A DNA stretch of 64,000 nucleotides, from the NCBI GenBank assembly GCA_029964075.1, contig CM057142.1, forward strand, positions 38,814,392-38,878,391. The letters run 5' to 3'. A program made the translations under genes and the position numbers. Positions 58,701 through 61,283 of the stretch are shown piece by piece. This DNA is from Patiria pectinifera (lineage: Eukaryota > Echinodermata > Asteroidea > Valvatida > Asterinidae). A model generated the notes under the pieces. The model made no database searches. It saw only the letters and a list, made by a program, of their open reading frames with translations, and was not told the origin of the DNA. Position 1 is the first letter of the stretch; the number at the start of each line of letters is the position of its first letter.

Positions 58701-61283
58701 TGTCTGCTTTGGCTGCCTGGCCTACGTGACCGTGACTCTGTGGGTTCTGGGCCAGAATAGAGGAGGTTGATGCCAATCTGCAGAAAAGGAAATTTTTAAA
58801 TTATGCACTTTAACAAAAAAAAATATGGGGAAAACACAAAAAGGGCGGTGAGTGAGGGAGTGGGATGTACTTAGATTAAGAGACCATACCAGACGGTGAA
58901 GGAGCAGAGAGGGTTTGAGTTTAGGGGCAGCTTGGGCAAAAAAAGTTCATGTTGAGCTTTAATTCTCTTGACCAACTACAGTGCGGCTTTCATTCATCGC
59001 ACGAGGCACGGAGACACTATCGGAATGAAAGCCGCGCTGTAGTTGGTCAAGAGAATTGTAGTGCCCTCAGTCAACGGCAAATGATGAGAGACGGCCGAGT
59101 GCAAGACTCCTGTGATCCTTGAGAACGAAATTCTGGTAAATTTCACATTTTTGTTTGATATTTTAGGGACATCGACCCACCCTAGAGGTACCTATCCACA
59201 TCAAGATACTAATTGTGAAATATTGAGGTCGAACATTTTGCGACAGGAGAGTTTGGAGTAATTGCAGAATACCCCGCCACTCGGAAATACACCCCTAACT
59301 TCTCTGGCTACGAGGATGGAATCACTGGAAAAGAAACAATTCAAGTCCATGCCAGCTACATGTACGCGGATACTGAGTGGGGGTCCATTATTTGAGAACG
59401 AAGCAACACAAAAGGAATGGGAGTTGCTGAAATTTTTTTAAGTCCAAACCAACCAGCCTGTTGGCGGCTACGCAGATACGGAGTGGGAGTCCCCTTGAAT
59501 ATGCTTGAGAACGAAGCAACACAAAAGGAATGGGAGTTGCTGAAAAAAATTTAAGTCCAAACCAACCACCCTGTTGGCGGCTACGAAGTGGGAGTGCAAT
59601 GGAGCATGACGCATAGTACATACAAGTAGCGCTGAGAATGTTTATTGAGGTCAACCAACCGTGACCTCGTAGCCGGCTACGAGGTGGATAGATCGAGTGG
59701 CGGGGTATTCTGCAATTGTGCCGAGAGTTTGGAGGTCGGAAAAAAATGAGCATTTCTGCAACTTCAATTGGTCTTTTTAAATTCTAAGGTTTCTTTCACA
59801 CTGCTTGAAGTAATTCTGTCTTTACTTTTCAAAATATTTAAGAAATGTTTTTAGTTCTTTAACCCTAACTGCCCTGAATCCTCCAAAATCCTTTTTGCAA
59901 ATTGGAGGAATTTGCAGGATTGAGGTTACATGGAAAAAGTACGTTGCTGATTTCAGAGTACGCACTGTGTCAAGGTCTTGGGGCGGACCTTGTGTTGTTT
60001 ATGCTCAGCCGTGCATAAATTTAGTCCTTGATTATACTTGACATCCTCCGCACTGCTCCAGGACGTCACTGCCTCTGCCTCAGCCTATTGACAGTCATAG
60101 CCGGAGGATTTTGCAGGATTCAGGCAGTGGTCACCCCTCCATGGACCATATTCAAGAAATACCGGAGGAATTTGCAGGATTGAGGCTATATGCTATTTTT
60201 CAATGAGGCCAATTGGAGGATTTTGCAGGATTGAGGCTAGCCCGACTGCGTCTGGCCGTACAGTACTATCGCAAGCTCTGTAGTACGGCCAGACGCTGAA
60301 TGCTTCCAAAAAGACACGTCAGTACGGTAGTCCATACGTACGTACGTCGTACGGCCAGCTGGCCGAGGGTGTATACGCATGAGGGCGCGCTTTACATGAA
60401 GGATTGACAGAAGGCAGGTAACAGCCACCGGGCCTGCGCCGCCCCTTTGATATTGCGCGACGCCATTGTTCAGTTGGACCACGGACAATGAAGGAGGTAG
60501 AATGAATCCAAGTTGCCAAAAAGGCTCCAGAAAAGGACGTAAATTAGGCAGCAGCTGGACAACTGACACTGGCCGAAGGTTCTCATTTTGTTATTAAGAG
60601 GGTAAGTGTACTTTTAAAGCTTAAATAAACTGGGTCTGAAGTCGCAAGTGGACAAATGGTGGAAATCACTTTCAATATTTTTTCAACATGTTCAACATTT
60701 CGCCGAGTACGTTTTCCATACGGTCGGTGTGTGGCCTATGTTTACGGAGGCAGTCCAGTAAACTGGCCACATTTATGGGGCTAGCCTGCTACTTCCTACA
60801 TGTCCTAGCAAAAAGGCCTAGGGAGTTAGGACATGTAGGGTTAAAAAAAGTTCTAAACATGTTAAAAATTGAATTGAGTCTGCAAGGTTGGTGAAATACT
60901 GAGGACCTTTTCTTTGCCCAGCGGAATTTTTTTGAGAAATTTGCTGGCCAAAGAGTGAGTAAAATTGGCCTGATTTAGTTTTGCACGTTTCAGAAAGCAC
61001 TCCAGGCCCAAGTCTGGTACCCACTATGCCCACACACGCACAGGCTCAACATGCTCAAGTAAACACGTGCGCCCTGTGTCATGGTGCCAGGCTGTGTACA
61101 GTCTTCGGCTCGACACTTCACCAGATAAGCTGAATACCTGAAATTTTCCCGAACAGGTAAAACCGATCTTCGCAACGTCTGGTGCCCTGTTGATGATCCC
61201 AAGATACTCGATTGTCTTTGTATGGTTCGCAACAACTCAGGAACAACACGAAGAATTTTCGGCGATCGCAGTAAAGACGCCAT
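16654..61283 (-). CDS. LRPPRC: LRPPRC, mitochondrial PPR-motif RNA-binding protein, 38 coding exons
   Basis: Joining 38 GT-AG exons gives 4347 nt encoding 1448 residues (human LRPPRC is 1394). Every phase agrees and there is one stop, at 16654-16656. The family is a helical-repeat protein that, with SLIRP, binds and stabilises mitochondrial mRNAs and supports their polyadenylation and respiratory-chain expression. Residues 1-49 are Arg-rich with almost no acidic residues ([19 protein letters not shown]), a typical mitochondrial presequence. PPR helical pairs are clearest at residues 110-282 ([50 protein letters not shown]). They recur at [42 protein letters not shown] and LQWYAEQC. The C-terminus [11 protein letters not shown] aligns with vertebrate LRPPRC. 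Only one donor choice (exon 31) is ambiguous. Individual exons are listed separately. Confidence 0.95.
17102..17710 (+). repeat. Direct repeat pair in LRPPRC intron 37
   Basis: Units at about 17102-17340 and 17506-17710 share GTGCATTTCTATAAGGTCCC-like starts, GGTGGAAATATGCCTAATTT, GCTTTTTGGGGTATTTT and CATTGATTT. A shorter relative appears near 51165-51180. Probably two copies of one dispersed element. Confidence 0.6.
17756..17898 (-). CDS. LRPPRC: LRPPRC exon 37
   Basis: Residues 1362-1409. Encodes [20 protein letters not shown] and [16 protein letters not shown], matching human [20 protein letters not shown]. Acceptor TCGCACAG|ACCAG, donor CCA|GTAAGT. Confidence 0.97.
18750..18840 (-). CDS. 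LRPPRC: LRPPRC exon 36
   Basis: Residues 1332-1362 ([20 protein letters not shown]...). Acceptor TTTTTCAG|ATTG, donor TATG|GTAAGG. Confidence 0.94.
19415..19470 (-). repeat. Dispersed repeat fragment matching 7110-7180
   Basis: AGAAGCTGAATTGCGAAGGA and CAATATGGTCGAGCCAAGG are the inverse of the 7110-7180 segment. Confidence 0.55.
19828..19905 (-). CDS. LRPPRC: LRPPRC exon 35
   Basis: Residues 1306-1331 ([20 protein letters not shown]...). Acceptor TTGGATAG|AAAT, donor ATG|GTAAGT, phase 0 on both sides. Confidence 0.92.
20853..20965 (-). CDS. LRPPRC: LRPPRC exon 34
   Basis: Residues 1268-1305. Encodes [20 protein letters not shown] and [17 protein letters not shown]. Acceptor TTCGACAG|TGTC, donor GAG|GTGAGT. 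Confidence 0.94.
21410..21537 (-). CDS. LRPPRC: LRPPRC exon 33
   Basis: Residues 1225-1268. Encodes [20 protein letters not shown] and [14 protein letters not shown]. The acceptor is an almost pure T tract followed by AAG|GGATG, slightly non-ideal at -3. Donor CAAG|GTAAGC. Confidence 0.92.
21706..21952. mobile_element. Possible pogo/Tigger-like MITE, one clear end
   Basis: TACAGTAAACTCTGGCTAAA at left resembles pogo-group ends, and the body shows repeated AAGTCGNC motifs. The right end is not clean. Confidence 0.4.
22450..22977. mobile_element. TTAA-flanked MITE, 528 bp
   Basis: Left TGCTACAGTCCATCATTTG, right CAAATGATGGACTGTACCT inverted; TTAA at 22446-22449 and 22978-22981. Interior is the reverse of 15589-16134. 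The ends are 'GGTACAGTCC' here and 'GGTAGAGYAGATC' there, so they are subfamilies. In LRPPRC intron 32. Confidence 0.8.
23395..23412 (+). repeat. Poly-G run (18 nt)
   Basis: Uninterrupted G tract in an intron. It is a likely site of length error in assembly and could form quadruplex-like structures. Confidence 0.9.
24226..24418 (-). CDS. LRPPRC: LRPPRC exon 32
   Basis: Residues 1161-1225. Encodes [20 protein letters not shown] and [13 protein letters not shown]. Acceptor AATTTGTAG|CTGCC, donor CAGAG|GTGGGT (phase 2). Confidence 0.93.
24794..24877 (-). CDS. LRPPRC: LRPPRC exon 31 (two possible donors)
   Basis: Residues 1133-1161 ([18 protein letters not shown]...). Acceptor TTTTTGCAG|TCTGG. 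Two in-frame donors exist: GAAG|GTTTGT (exon ends at 24794, chosen) and CAAG|GTCAGA (ends at 24815, seven residues shorter). A linker or acidic region not alignable to vertebrates by eye. Confidence 0.75.
25305..25390 (-). CDS. LRPPRC: LRPPRC exon 30
   Basis: Residues 1104-1133 ([20 protein letters not shown]...). Acceptor TTTTCCAG|GTGC, donor GAAG|GTAAGG. Confidence 0.9.
25545..25843. mobile_element. PIF/Harbinger-like MITE, about 300 bp
   Basis: TIR GGCCAAAAAAAAAAAGTGTC then CGGTTTCTGGTA; the right end mirrors it (TACCAGAAACCGGAGAC, T tract, GGCC). TAA flanks both sides (25542-25544, 25844-25846), a 3-bp TWA duplication typical of PIF/Harbinger. The interior holds T and G homopolymers and GCGACGCG motifs. 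Confidence 0.7.
26601..26852. mobile_element. Palindromic 'GGGCCCAATTTC' MITE, copy 1
   Basis: Left GGCCCAATTTCATGGCTCTG, right CCAAGAAATTGGGCCCC. Flanks ATAATCCT and ATGATCCT suggest an 8- to 9-bp target duplication inside an older repeat whose empty form reads AAATGATCCTACATG (see 4430). Same family as 48388-48643. Interior holds many 'GCTAACNGTNAGCA' palindromes. Confidence 0.75.
26921..27057 (-). CDS. LRPPRC: LRPPRC exon 29
   Basis: Residues 1059-1104. Encodes [20 protein letters not shown] and [13 protein letters not shown]. Acceptor TGGCTTAG|AACC, donor GACAT|GTGAGT (phase 2). Confidence 0.92.
28196..28273 (-). CDS. LRPPRC: LRPPRC exon 28
   Basis: Residues 1033-1058 ([20 protein letters not shown]...). 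Poorly conserved linker region between repeat blocks, in phase on both sides. Acceptor ATTCCAG|TCGCC, donor GGG|GTAAGC. Confidence 0.88.
28316..28348 (+). repeat. (TTTA)n microsatellite
   Basis: Eight TTTA/TTTAT units, 43 bp from the acceptor of LRPPRC exon 28. Confidence 0.9.
28646..29481. mobile_element. CAGTGTTGTAGT-ended element expanded by an 11-bp minisatellite
   Basis: Left end CACTGTTGTAGTAGAGCCC and right end GGACTTGACTACAACACTG are inverted. Flanks GAGCTAGG and GAGCTAGC form an 8-bp duplication with one mismatch. About 28775-29470 is an array of ACTTGTGATGG (11 bp, about 60 units, variants CATGTGATGG). A unique stretch with AAAGGAATGCTTTTGT links it to 44154-44371. In LRPPRC intron 27. 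Confidence 0.85.
29951..30108 (-). CDS. LRPPRC: LRPPRC exon 27
   Basis: Residues 980-1032. Encodes [20 protein letters not shown], then [14 protein letters not shown]. Acceptor TTTCCTCAG|CTCGG, donor GAG|GTGAGA. Confidence 0.96.
30715..30860 (+). repeat. Dispersed repeat 'GGTCCCCAATT'
   Basis: GTCTTCCTAAAAAGTTAGAG, ACAAAAGAGGGACAAAAGG and repeated GGTCCCCAATT blocks. The related copy at 34905-35065 has GAGTCTTCCTAAAAAGTAC and AGAGGGACAATAGG. Confidence 0.6.
31188..31347 (-). CDS. LRPPRC: LRPPRC exon 26
   Basis: Residues 927-980. Encodes [20 protein letters not shown] and [18 protein letters not shown], matching human LQWFCDRC...FECDRDQ. Acceptor CCACCCCAG|ACTCC, donor TACG|GTAAGT. Confidence 0.97.
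31457..31868 (-). mobile_element. 'TTAACCCTAA' TIR element, inverted diverged copy
   Basis: Reverse complement of the 3115-3528 family: TTAACCCTAACTCCC at left, GGAAGGTAAGGGTTAA at right, shared ACAACACAAGGTCCGGCCCA. In LRPPRC intron 25. Confidence 0.75.
32140..32246 (-). CDS. LRPPRC: LRPPRC exon 25
   Basis: Residues 891-926. Encodes [20 protein letters not shown], almost identical to human [20 protein letters not shown]. A HHH stretch precedes it. Acceptor TGTTGTAG|CCATG, donor GAG|GTAATA. Confidence 0.97.
32435..32844. mobile_element. Mariner-like MITE, copy 1 (410 bp)
   Basis: TIR CTAGGGTGAGTAAAAAAAAG at left and AACTCACCCTG at right, TA on both sides. Inverted arms of about 170 bp (GTCGGGAATATTG, GCACTTTCAAAATCTAGGAT). 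Sibling at 35743-36173. Confidence 0.8.
32847..32932 (-). mobile_element. tRNA-derived SINE head fragment
   Basis: Reverse complement GGGGGCATGAGTGGTGCAGT carries an A box and GGTTTGATTGCC a B-box-like site. It directly abuts the mariner-like MITE. Confidence 0.55.
32981..33105 (-). CDS. LRPPRC: LRPPRC exon 24
   Basis: Residues 849-891. Encodes [20 protein letters not shown] and [18 protein letters not shown], matching the vertebrate CKLVEKGETDLIQKA region. Acceptor GGTAACAG|GAAGG, donor AAAG|GTATGC. Confidence 0.96.
33253..33640. mobile_element. Diverged TTAA-type MITE
   Basis: TTTAGGCATATAGGATCATT at left and AATGATGCTATATGCCTTTAA at right are inverted; the left TTAA has mutated to TTAG. 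Family of 15589-16134. Confidence 0.6.
33643..33785. mobile_element. 143-bp MITE with TTAACCC...CCCTAAAGC ends
   Basis: Left TTAACCCCCTAAAGGC, right GCTTTAGGGGCGCTAAGGG then TTAA, inverted. Internal ACTACATGTATTGAGC / AGTAGTATTTTGTAG partial pairing. Abuts the previous element. Confidence 0.6.
33861..34065 (-). CDS. LRPPRC: LRPPRC exon 23 (longest coding exon)
   Basis: Residues 781-849. Encodes [40 protein letters not shown] and VVMAYIN. Acceptor TTCAACAG|ATGC, donor AACAA|GTGAGT (phase 2). Confidence 0.96.
34120..34580. repeat. Dispersed repeat, inverted relative to 62335-62800
   Basis: Shared segments include AAGATGACATGTTGATCATC, TTTTTCTGTGCAGCTTAAAT, TTTTTCAAGATGGCT and GGTCAACCCACCA. 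No ORF of consequence. Confidence 0.7.
34905..35065 (+). repeat. Dispersed repeat related to 30715-30860
   Basis: GAACAAAAGAGAACAATATC then GTCTTCCTAAAAAGTACAAA and AGAGGGACAATAGG, in the same order as the other copy. Confidence 0.55.
35442..35527 (-). CDS. LRPPRC: LRPPRC exon 22
   Basis: Residues 752-781. Encodes [20 protein letters not shown], aligning with vertebrate LDTGKYLGLVRVLAKHGK. Acceptor CAAATCAG|GGAG, donor GAAG|GTGGGT. Confidence 0.95.
35743..36173. mobile_element. Mariner-like MITE, copy 2 (431 bp)
   Basis: TIR CAGGGTGAGTCAAAAATAAC at left and TTTTTTGACTCACCTTG at right, TA duplicated on both sides. Body shares GAATGATTCTTGTACTA and GAAAGCTTATGAATTGGGCT with copy 1. Confidence 0.82.
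36623..36762 (-). CDS. LRPPRC: LRPPRC exon 21
   Basis: Residues 706-752. Encodes [20 protein letters not shown] and [20 protein letters not shown], a PPR hairpin. Acceptor TTATTTCAG|AACT, donor CAATT|GTAAGA (phase 2). Confidence 0.95.
37638..37745 (-). CDS. LRPPRC: LRPPRC exon 20
   Basis: Residues 670-705. Encodes [20 protein letters not shown] and [13 protein letters not shown]. Acceptor CTTTACAG|GACA, donor AATAAT|GTGAGT. Confidence 0.95.
37945..38412 (+). mobile_element. tRNA-derived SINE with L2-like tail, interrupted
   Basis: A box TGGTCTAGTGGTTAAG at 37959 and B box GGTTCAAACC at 38181 belong to one tRNA head, now split by a foldback insertion (37974-38146). The body GGCAAGACACTTTACTACAA leads to the tail GCGCTTTGAGACC...AAAGCGCTATATAAGC, which resembles L2-clade LINE 3' ends (family knowledge). 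Confidence 0.8.
37974..38146. mobile_element. Foldback MITE nested in a SINE
   Basis: Ends GCCCGGTTCATACTTC and GAGTATGAACCGGGC are inverted. Interior arms carry GCGAATGCGAAGCGAATT and ACGTCACGAA against ACGTCACAAATTCGTGTTCG. Confidence 0.78.
38748..38764 (+). repeat. Poly-C run
   Basis: C homopolymer of about 16 bases in LRPPRC intron 19; assembly length is unreliable here. Confidence 0.85.
39039..39191 (-). CDS. LRPPRC: LRPPRC exon 19
   Basis: Residues 619-669. Encodes [20 protein letters not shown], matching vertebrate YRGIRNLLESY, then [12 protein letters not shown]. Donor AACAGT|GTAAGT. Confidence 0.94.
39336..39366 (+). repeat. (ATT)n microsatellite
   Basis: TATTATATTATTATTATTAT and onwards, immediately upstream of the MITE at 39401. 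Confidence 0.85.
39401..39581. mobile_element. 181-bp MITE with CCTACAATCCTGGCC ends
   Basis: Left CCTACAATCCTGGCCAAAT, right TTTTGGCCGGGATTGTAGG, inverted. The interior also folds (CAATGTTGTCTCTC against GAGAGAACAACATTG). Confidence 0.78.
39600..39799 (-). mobile_element. tRNA-derived SINE
   Basis: On the minus strand: TGTCAGGTTGGCGTAGCGG (A box TGGCGTAGCGG), then GGTTCGAATCC (B box), then the conserved body with TCTGGGGTTTTCC. Second copy at 7255-7425. Confidence 0.8.
40113..40219 (-). CDS. LRPPRC: LRPPRC exon 18
   Basis: Residues 583-618. Encodes [19 protein letters not shown] and [11 protein letters not shown]. Acceptor TTTTGCAG|ATTAT, donor AAG|GTGGGT. Confidence 0.93.
41275..41363 (-). 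CDS. LRPPRC: LRPPRC exon 17
   Basis: Residues 553-583. Encodes [18 protein letters not shown] followed by the acidic [11 protein letters not shown]. Acceptor TGTCACAG|GTCC, donor CAAG|GTGATA. Confidence 0.9.
41677..41743 (-). CDS. LRPPRC: LRPPRC exon 16
   Basis: Residues 531-553. Encodes [19 protein letters not shown]. The acceptor TTTGCCAG|TGAAC was chosen because two nearer AGs give the wrong frame or an in-frame stop. Donor CACAG|GTAATT (phase 2). Confidence 0.87.
41802..42159. mobile_element. TIR element flanked by AATT, copy 2
   Basis: Ends CCAGCGATTCACAATGCAG and CTGCATTGTGAATCGCCCG, AATT on both sides; body as at 11352-11696. Internal GCGCCACCAAGAGTTTGCCA / TGGCAAACTCTTGGTGGCGC are perfect inverted repeats. 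Confidence 0.8.
42690..42780 (-). CDS. LRPPRC: LRPPRC exon 15
   Basis: Residues 501-531 ([20 protein letters not shown]...). Acceptor CATGAAG|GATCT has a weak pyrimidine tract; donor TTAC|GTGAGT. Supported mainly by colinearity and phase. Confidence 0.88.
42949..43099 (+). mobile_element. tRNA-derived SINE, copy 1
   Basis: A box TGGTCGAGTTG (42956-42966) and B box GGTTCGAGTCC (43001-43011) are good, but the acceptor stem does not pair. The body is ACTTTCACTCGGGAGGTAAC and GGCAAAACCTAAT. A headless copy lies at 52106-52185. The tail is cut by the foldback at 43100. Confidence 0.8.
43100..43346. mobile_element. Near-perfect foldback MITE, 247 bp
   Basis: Arms of about 110 bp: ATAGGGAGTTTTCGCAAGCG / CGCTTGCGAAACCTCCCTAT, including ACGTGTAGCGAGCGAGATAT and its complement. 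Very few mismatches suggest a young insertion. A CRE-like TGACGTCA lies in the loop. Confidence 0.82.
44154..44371. mobile_element. Short CAGTGTTGTAGTC-family element, unexpanded
   Basis: Left CAGCGGGTTGTAGTCAAGTC, right GGCTCGACTTCGACACTG. Few copies of CATCACAAGTCC / GGACTTGTGATGG at each end. The core AAAGGAATGCCTTTGT is shared with 28646-29481. It abuts the donor of LRPPRC exon 14. Confidence 0.7.
44394..44515 (-). CDS. LRPPRC: LRPPRC exon 14
   Basis: Residues 460-500. Encodes [20 protein letters not shown] and [20 protein letters not shown], matching vertebrate ETYTDYVIP. Donor AAG|GTAGAT. Confidence 0.95.
44895..45050 (-). mobile_element. tRNA-derived SINE
   Basis: Minus strand: A box TGGTCTAGTGG, B box GGGTTCGAGCC, then GTGCCCTTGAGTAAGGCGC and AAATGGGTACC, homologous to the body at 38215-38275. 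Confidence 0.75.
45136..45421. mobile_element. Foldback MITE, about 285 bp
   Basis: Long inverted ends: CGCTGACTT...GGCACATTTTTACTC and ATTCTCCAGACCAAAGACAC against GTTTGGTCGGGAGAATG and AAAATGTGCA...AAGTCAGC. The inner pair GATTCGGGGCAAGC / GCTTGCCCCGAATC is perfect. Confidence 0.75.
45466..45535 (-). CDS. LRPPRC: LRPPRC exon 13
   Basis: Residues 437-460. Encodes [19 protein letters not shown], nearly identical to the vertebrate IRPHYFWPLL signature. Acceptor TGTTGCAG|GGTG, donor GAAG|GTACGC. Confidence 0.97.
45975..46012 (-). CDS. LRPPRC: LRPPRC exon 12 (38-nt micro-exon)
   Basis: Residues 424-436 ([13 protein letters not shown]). Acceptor CTTTGTAG|AATAC, donor GAATCG|GTAAGT. The large GAGTCY tandem array begins only about 50 bp upstream of its acceptor. 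Confidence 0.9.
46063..46933. repeat. GAGTCY minisatellite with a CAGTGTTGTAGTC left end
   Basis: Begins CAGTGTTGTAGTCCAGTC, then about 840 bp of units built from GAGTCY hexamers and ACAAGCCTC (for example CTCGAGTCACAAGCCTCGAG), unit length varying 24-36 bp. The matching right terminus is missing. It lies between LRPPRC exons 11 and 12 and is translatable in several frames by chance. Confidence 0.85.
47387..47504 (-). CDS. LRPPRC: LRPPRC exon 11
   Basis: Residues 385-424. Encodes [18 protein letters not shown] and [19 protein letters not shown]. Acceptor TATTGCAG|CCCC, donor CACACG|GTAAAT. Confidence 0.94.
48210..48695 (+). mobile_element. SINE (same family as 37945), interrupted by a MITE
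   Basis: GAGCAAGACACTTTGCAACA, ATAAATGG and GGTAATAACTGTGAAGCACG line up with 38215-38370. The copy is split at 48388-48643. A tRNA-like head relic may lie near 47997-48050. Confidence 0.75.
48388..48643. mobile_element. Palindromic 'GGGGCCAATTTC' MITE, copy 2
   Basis: Left GGGGCCAATTTCACGGCGCT, right GGTGAAATTGGCCCC; inverted arms with GCTTAGCA and GGCTTATAAAAGCAGGTTA. The SINE target phrase is present on both sides in diverged form (TCATGAGCA / TGATGGAAA), giving an 8- to 9-bp duplication. Confidence 0.8.
48715..48875 (-). CDS. LRPPRC: LRPPRC exon 10
   Basis: Residues 331-384. Encodes [20 protein letters not shown] and [13 protein letters not shown]. Acceptor TCTCTGCAG|ACACG, donor GGAACG|GTGAGG. 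It lies 20 bp from the end of a SINE that abuts its 3' side. Confidence 0.95.
49809..49988 (+). mobile_element. MITE with GGAAAGAA...TTCTTTCC ends, copy 2
   Basis: GGAAAGAAGGTTGCATCC at left and TACAACATTCTTTCC at right, with body AATCTGGGACTGAGAAACA as in 9076-9267. Confidence 0.72.
50211..50250 (-). CDS. LRPPRC: LRPPRC exon 9 (40-nt micro-exon)
   Basis: Residues 318-331 ([13 protein letters not shown]). Acceptor CTTGTCAG|ATCTT, donor CCCAG|GTAATT. It aligns with the short vertebrate segment ILEKV...RRYIP; the phase change 0 to 1 is needed for exon 10. Confidence 0.92.
50717..50821 (-). CDS. LRPPRC: LRPPRC exon 8
   Basis: Residues 283-317 ([20 protein letters not shown]...HQQHVSK). Acceptor TTCATTAG|GTGATT, donor TCCAAG|GTAACC, both phase 0. 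Confidence 0.93.
51958..52045 (-). CDS. LRPPRC: LRPPRC exon 7
   Basis: Residues 253-282. Encodes [20 protein letters not shown] and GDIEGIEE. Acceptor GTGGTAG|GAACG, donor GAGGAG|GTCAGT. Confidence 0.95.
52106..52185 (+). mobile_element. 5'-truncated SINE copy
   Basis: TTTTTTCCAAACTTTCACTC to GGCAAAACCTAATTT. It matches the body of the SINE at 42949-43099, lacks the tRNA head, and gives the uninterrupted tail. Confidence 0.72.
53473..53511 (-). CDS. LRPPRC: LRPPRC exon 6 (39-nt micro-exon)
   Basis: Residues 240-253 ([14 protein letters not shown]). Acceptor TGTCTAG|GGACA, donor ATGAG|GTATTT. It keeps phase 2 on both sides, so it could be skipped without a frameshift, though skipping would remove half a PPR hairpin. 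Confidence 0.93.
54876..55021 (-). CDS. LRPPRC: LRPPRC exon 5
   Basis: Residues 192-240. Encodes [19 protein letters not shown], then [20 protein letters not shown]: two consecutive PPR units. Acceptor CATGTAG|GTGACG, donor GCAGG|GTGAGG (phase 2). Confidence 0.97.
56319..56440 (-). CDS. LRPPRC: LRPPRC exon 4
   Basis: Residues 151-191. Encodes [19 protein letters not shown] and [13 protein letters not shown], the most conserved PPR of the protein. Ends AACAGG|GTATGT (phase 0). Confidence 0.97.
57027..57149 (-). CDS. LRPPRC: LRPPRC exon 3
   Basis: Residues 110-151. Acceptor TTGACAG|GATCT, donor ATGG|GTAAGC. Encodes [16 protein letters not shown] and [16 protein letters not shown], colinear with the vertebrate [14 protein letters not shown] segment. 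Confidence 0.95.
57263..57703 (+). repeat. 43-bp minisatellite inside a TTAACCCTAA-ended element
   Basis: Ends TTAACCCTAACCCACC and GGGGGTTAGGGTTAA. Inside are tandem copies of GAGGATTTTGGAGGATTGAG + GATGAATGGTGATTGAAGC (43 bp), then a variant ending CATTTTGAGGCAGG. Phrases like AAAGCATCTTAACC and AACAAAACC occur on both outer flanks. Confidence 0.75.
58596..58777 (-). CDS. LRPPRC: LRPPRC exon 2
   Basis: Residues 49-110. Acceptor TTCTGCAG|ATTGG, donor ATGG|GTAAGA (phase 1). Encodes [20 protein letters not shown], matching the vertebrate 'VRRTGRIPK' segment at the start of the repeat region. Confidence 0.95.
58962..59056. repeat. Hairpin with 35-bp arms
   Basis: ATTCTCTTGACCAACTACAG and TGCGGCTTTCATTC pair with GAATGAAAGCCGCG and CTGTAGTTGGTCAAGAGAAT across a 27-nt loop. 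In LRPPRC intron 1. Confidence 0.75.
59366..59583 (+). repeat. Tandem duplication, about 110-bp unit
   Basis: Two units (59366-59471, 59472-59583) share GAACGAAGCAACACAAAAGG, AATGGGAGTTGCTGAAA and GTCCAAACCAACC...CTGTTGGCGGCTA with few mismatches. A single inverted unit is at 918-1005. Confidence 0.8.
59859..60844 (+). mobile_element. 'TTAACCCTAA' element copy B, interrupted
   Basis: 59859-60238 is nearly identical to 3115-3478. The expected right end (CCTAGCAAAAAGGC...GGGAGTTAGG) reappears at 60803-60830. The 550 bp between is foreign: it holds a hairpin GCGTCTGGCCGTAC / GTACGGCCAGACGC (60246-60296) and CCAGTAAACTGGCCAC. GGCTAG occurs at both junctions. Confidence 0.7.
61138..61283 (-). CDS. 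LRPPRC: LRPPRC exon 1 (start, mitochondrial presequence)
   Basis: Residues 1-49. ATG at 61281-61283. Basic, Ser/Leu-rich N-terminus ending PVRENF. The donor TTCAG|GTATTC (phase 2) was chosen over a later GTGAAG because only it joins exon 2 in frame (AG+A = Arg). Confidence 0.9.
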
